From the NCBI GenBank assembly GCA_033819885.1, contig JAQYUZ010000015.1:186001-250000 (forward strand): DNA of 64,000 bases, read 5' to 3'. Shown in pieces: positions 62,405-64,000 of this stretch. The translations under genes were made by a program, and so were the position numbers. The notes below the pieces were generated by a model. It had not been told where the DNA came from. It ran no database searches and saw only the letters and a program-made list of their open reading frames with translations. Numbering within the stretch: the first letter of the stretch is position 1; each line of letters starts with the position of its first letter. Source of the stretch: Microbotryomycetes sp. JL201 (taxonomy: Eukaryota; Basidiomycota; Microbotryomycetes).

Positions 62405-64000
<1,596 letters not shown>

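Overview
The window is nuclear DNA of a compact fungal genome, almost certainly a basidiomycete. The evidence is the set of fungal families present: an APSES/ankyrin cell-cycle factor, a hybrid histidine kinase, a protein O-mannosyltransferase, a Mvp1-type sorting nexin and a GPI-anchored 'macrofage activating glycoprotein' type surface protein. About 29 genes fit in 64 kb on both strands, nearly all broken by very short introns (about 38-155 nt) with CTNAC-like branch sites. The style would suit a small-genome Pucciniomycotina yeast (Mixia-like); that placement is inference. I saw no transposon, retroelement, CRISPR array, rRNA or convincing tRNA.

Layout. 1-5.1 kb: first exon of an unknown gene running off the left edge, then a long VPS9-domain Rab-GEF (-). 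5.5-10.2 kb: histone H2B (+), sorting nexin Mvp1 (+), mitochondrial ribosomal protein bL28m (-), a small one-TM protein of probable mitochondrial role (+). 10.4-17.5 kb: Dap1/MAPR heme-binding protein (+), Gyp8/TBC1D20-type RabGAP (-), HEATR6-like protein (+). 17.6-24.9 kb: PMT2-type mannosyltransferase (-), HMG-CoA synthase (+), a tubby/LURP-like protein (+). 25.2-34.4 kb: splicing factor Cwf21 (-), Afg1 AAA ATPase (-), PP1 catalytic subunit (+), Pwp2/Utp1 (-). 34.7-41.3 kb: PrpF-like isomerase (+), an unrecognised gene (+), an amadoriase/sarcosine-oxidase flavoenzyme (-), a CofD/YvcK-like protein (+). 41.8-46.1 kb: two convergent cell-surface genes, one GPI-anchored glycoprotein (+) and one secreted Cys-rich repeat protein (-). 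47.4-52.9 kb: hybrid histidine kinase (-) and a conserved multi-TM protein (+). 53.2-58.8 kb: Mbp1-type APSES factor (+) and an FHA-RING ubiquitin ligase like Dma1 (+). 59.2-64 kb: endonuclease V (+), NAD glycerol-3-phosphate dehydrogenase (-), and DAHP synthase (+), cut by the right edge.

The content is mostly housekeeping, with no operon-like logic. Several genes form head-to-head pairs that share short promoters. I did not find a new multi-gene system. The points most worth a second look are: many 5' splice sites with C at +3 (GTCAGT/GTCAGC); ultra-short introns; a divergent stand-alone H2B; a start codon isolated from the rest of its gene by an intron; an MCB-like ACGCG cluster in front of the Mbp1-type gene; a modular Cys-rich secreted protein; an unknown acidic gene inside the metabolic patch; and a possible targeting leader on the GPD gene. 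Exon joins were made by hand from reading frame, GT-AG sites and protein-family similarity, so the small terminal exons are the least certain parts.
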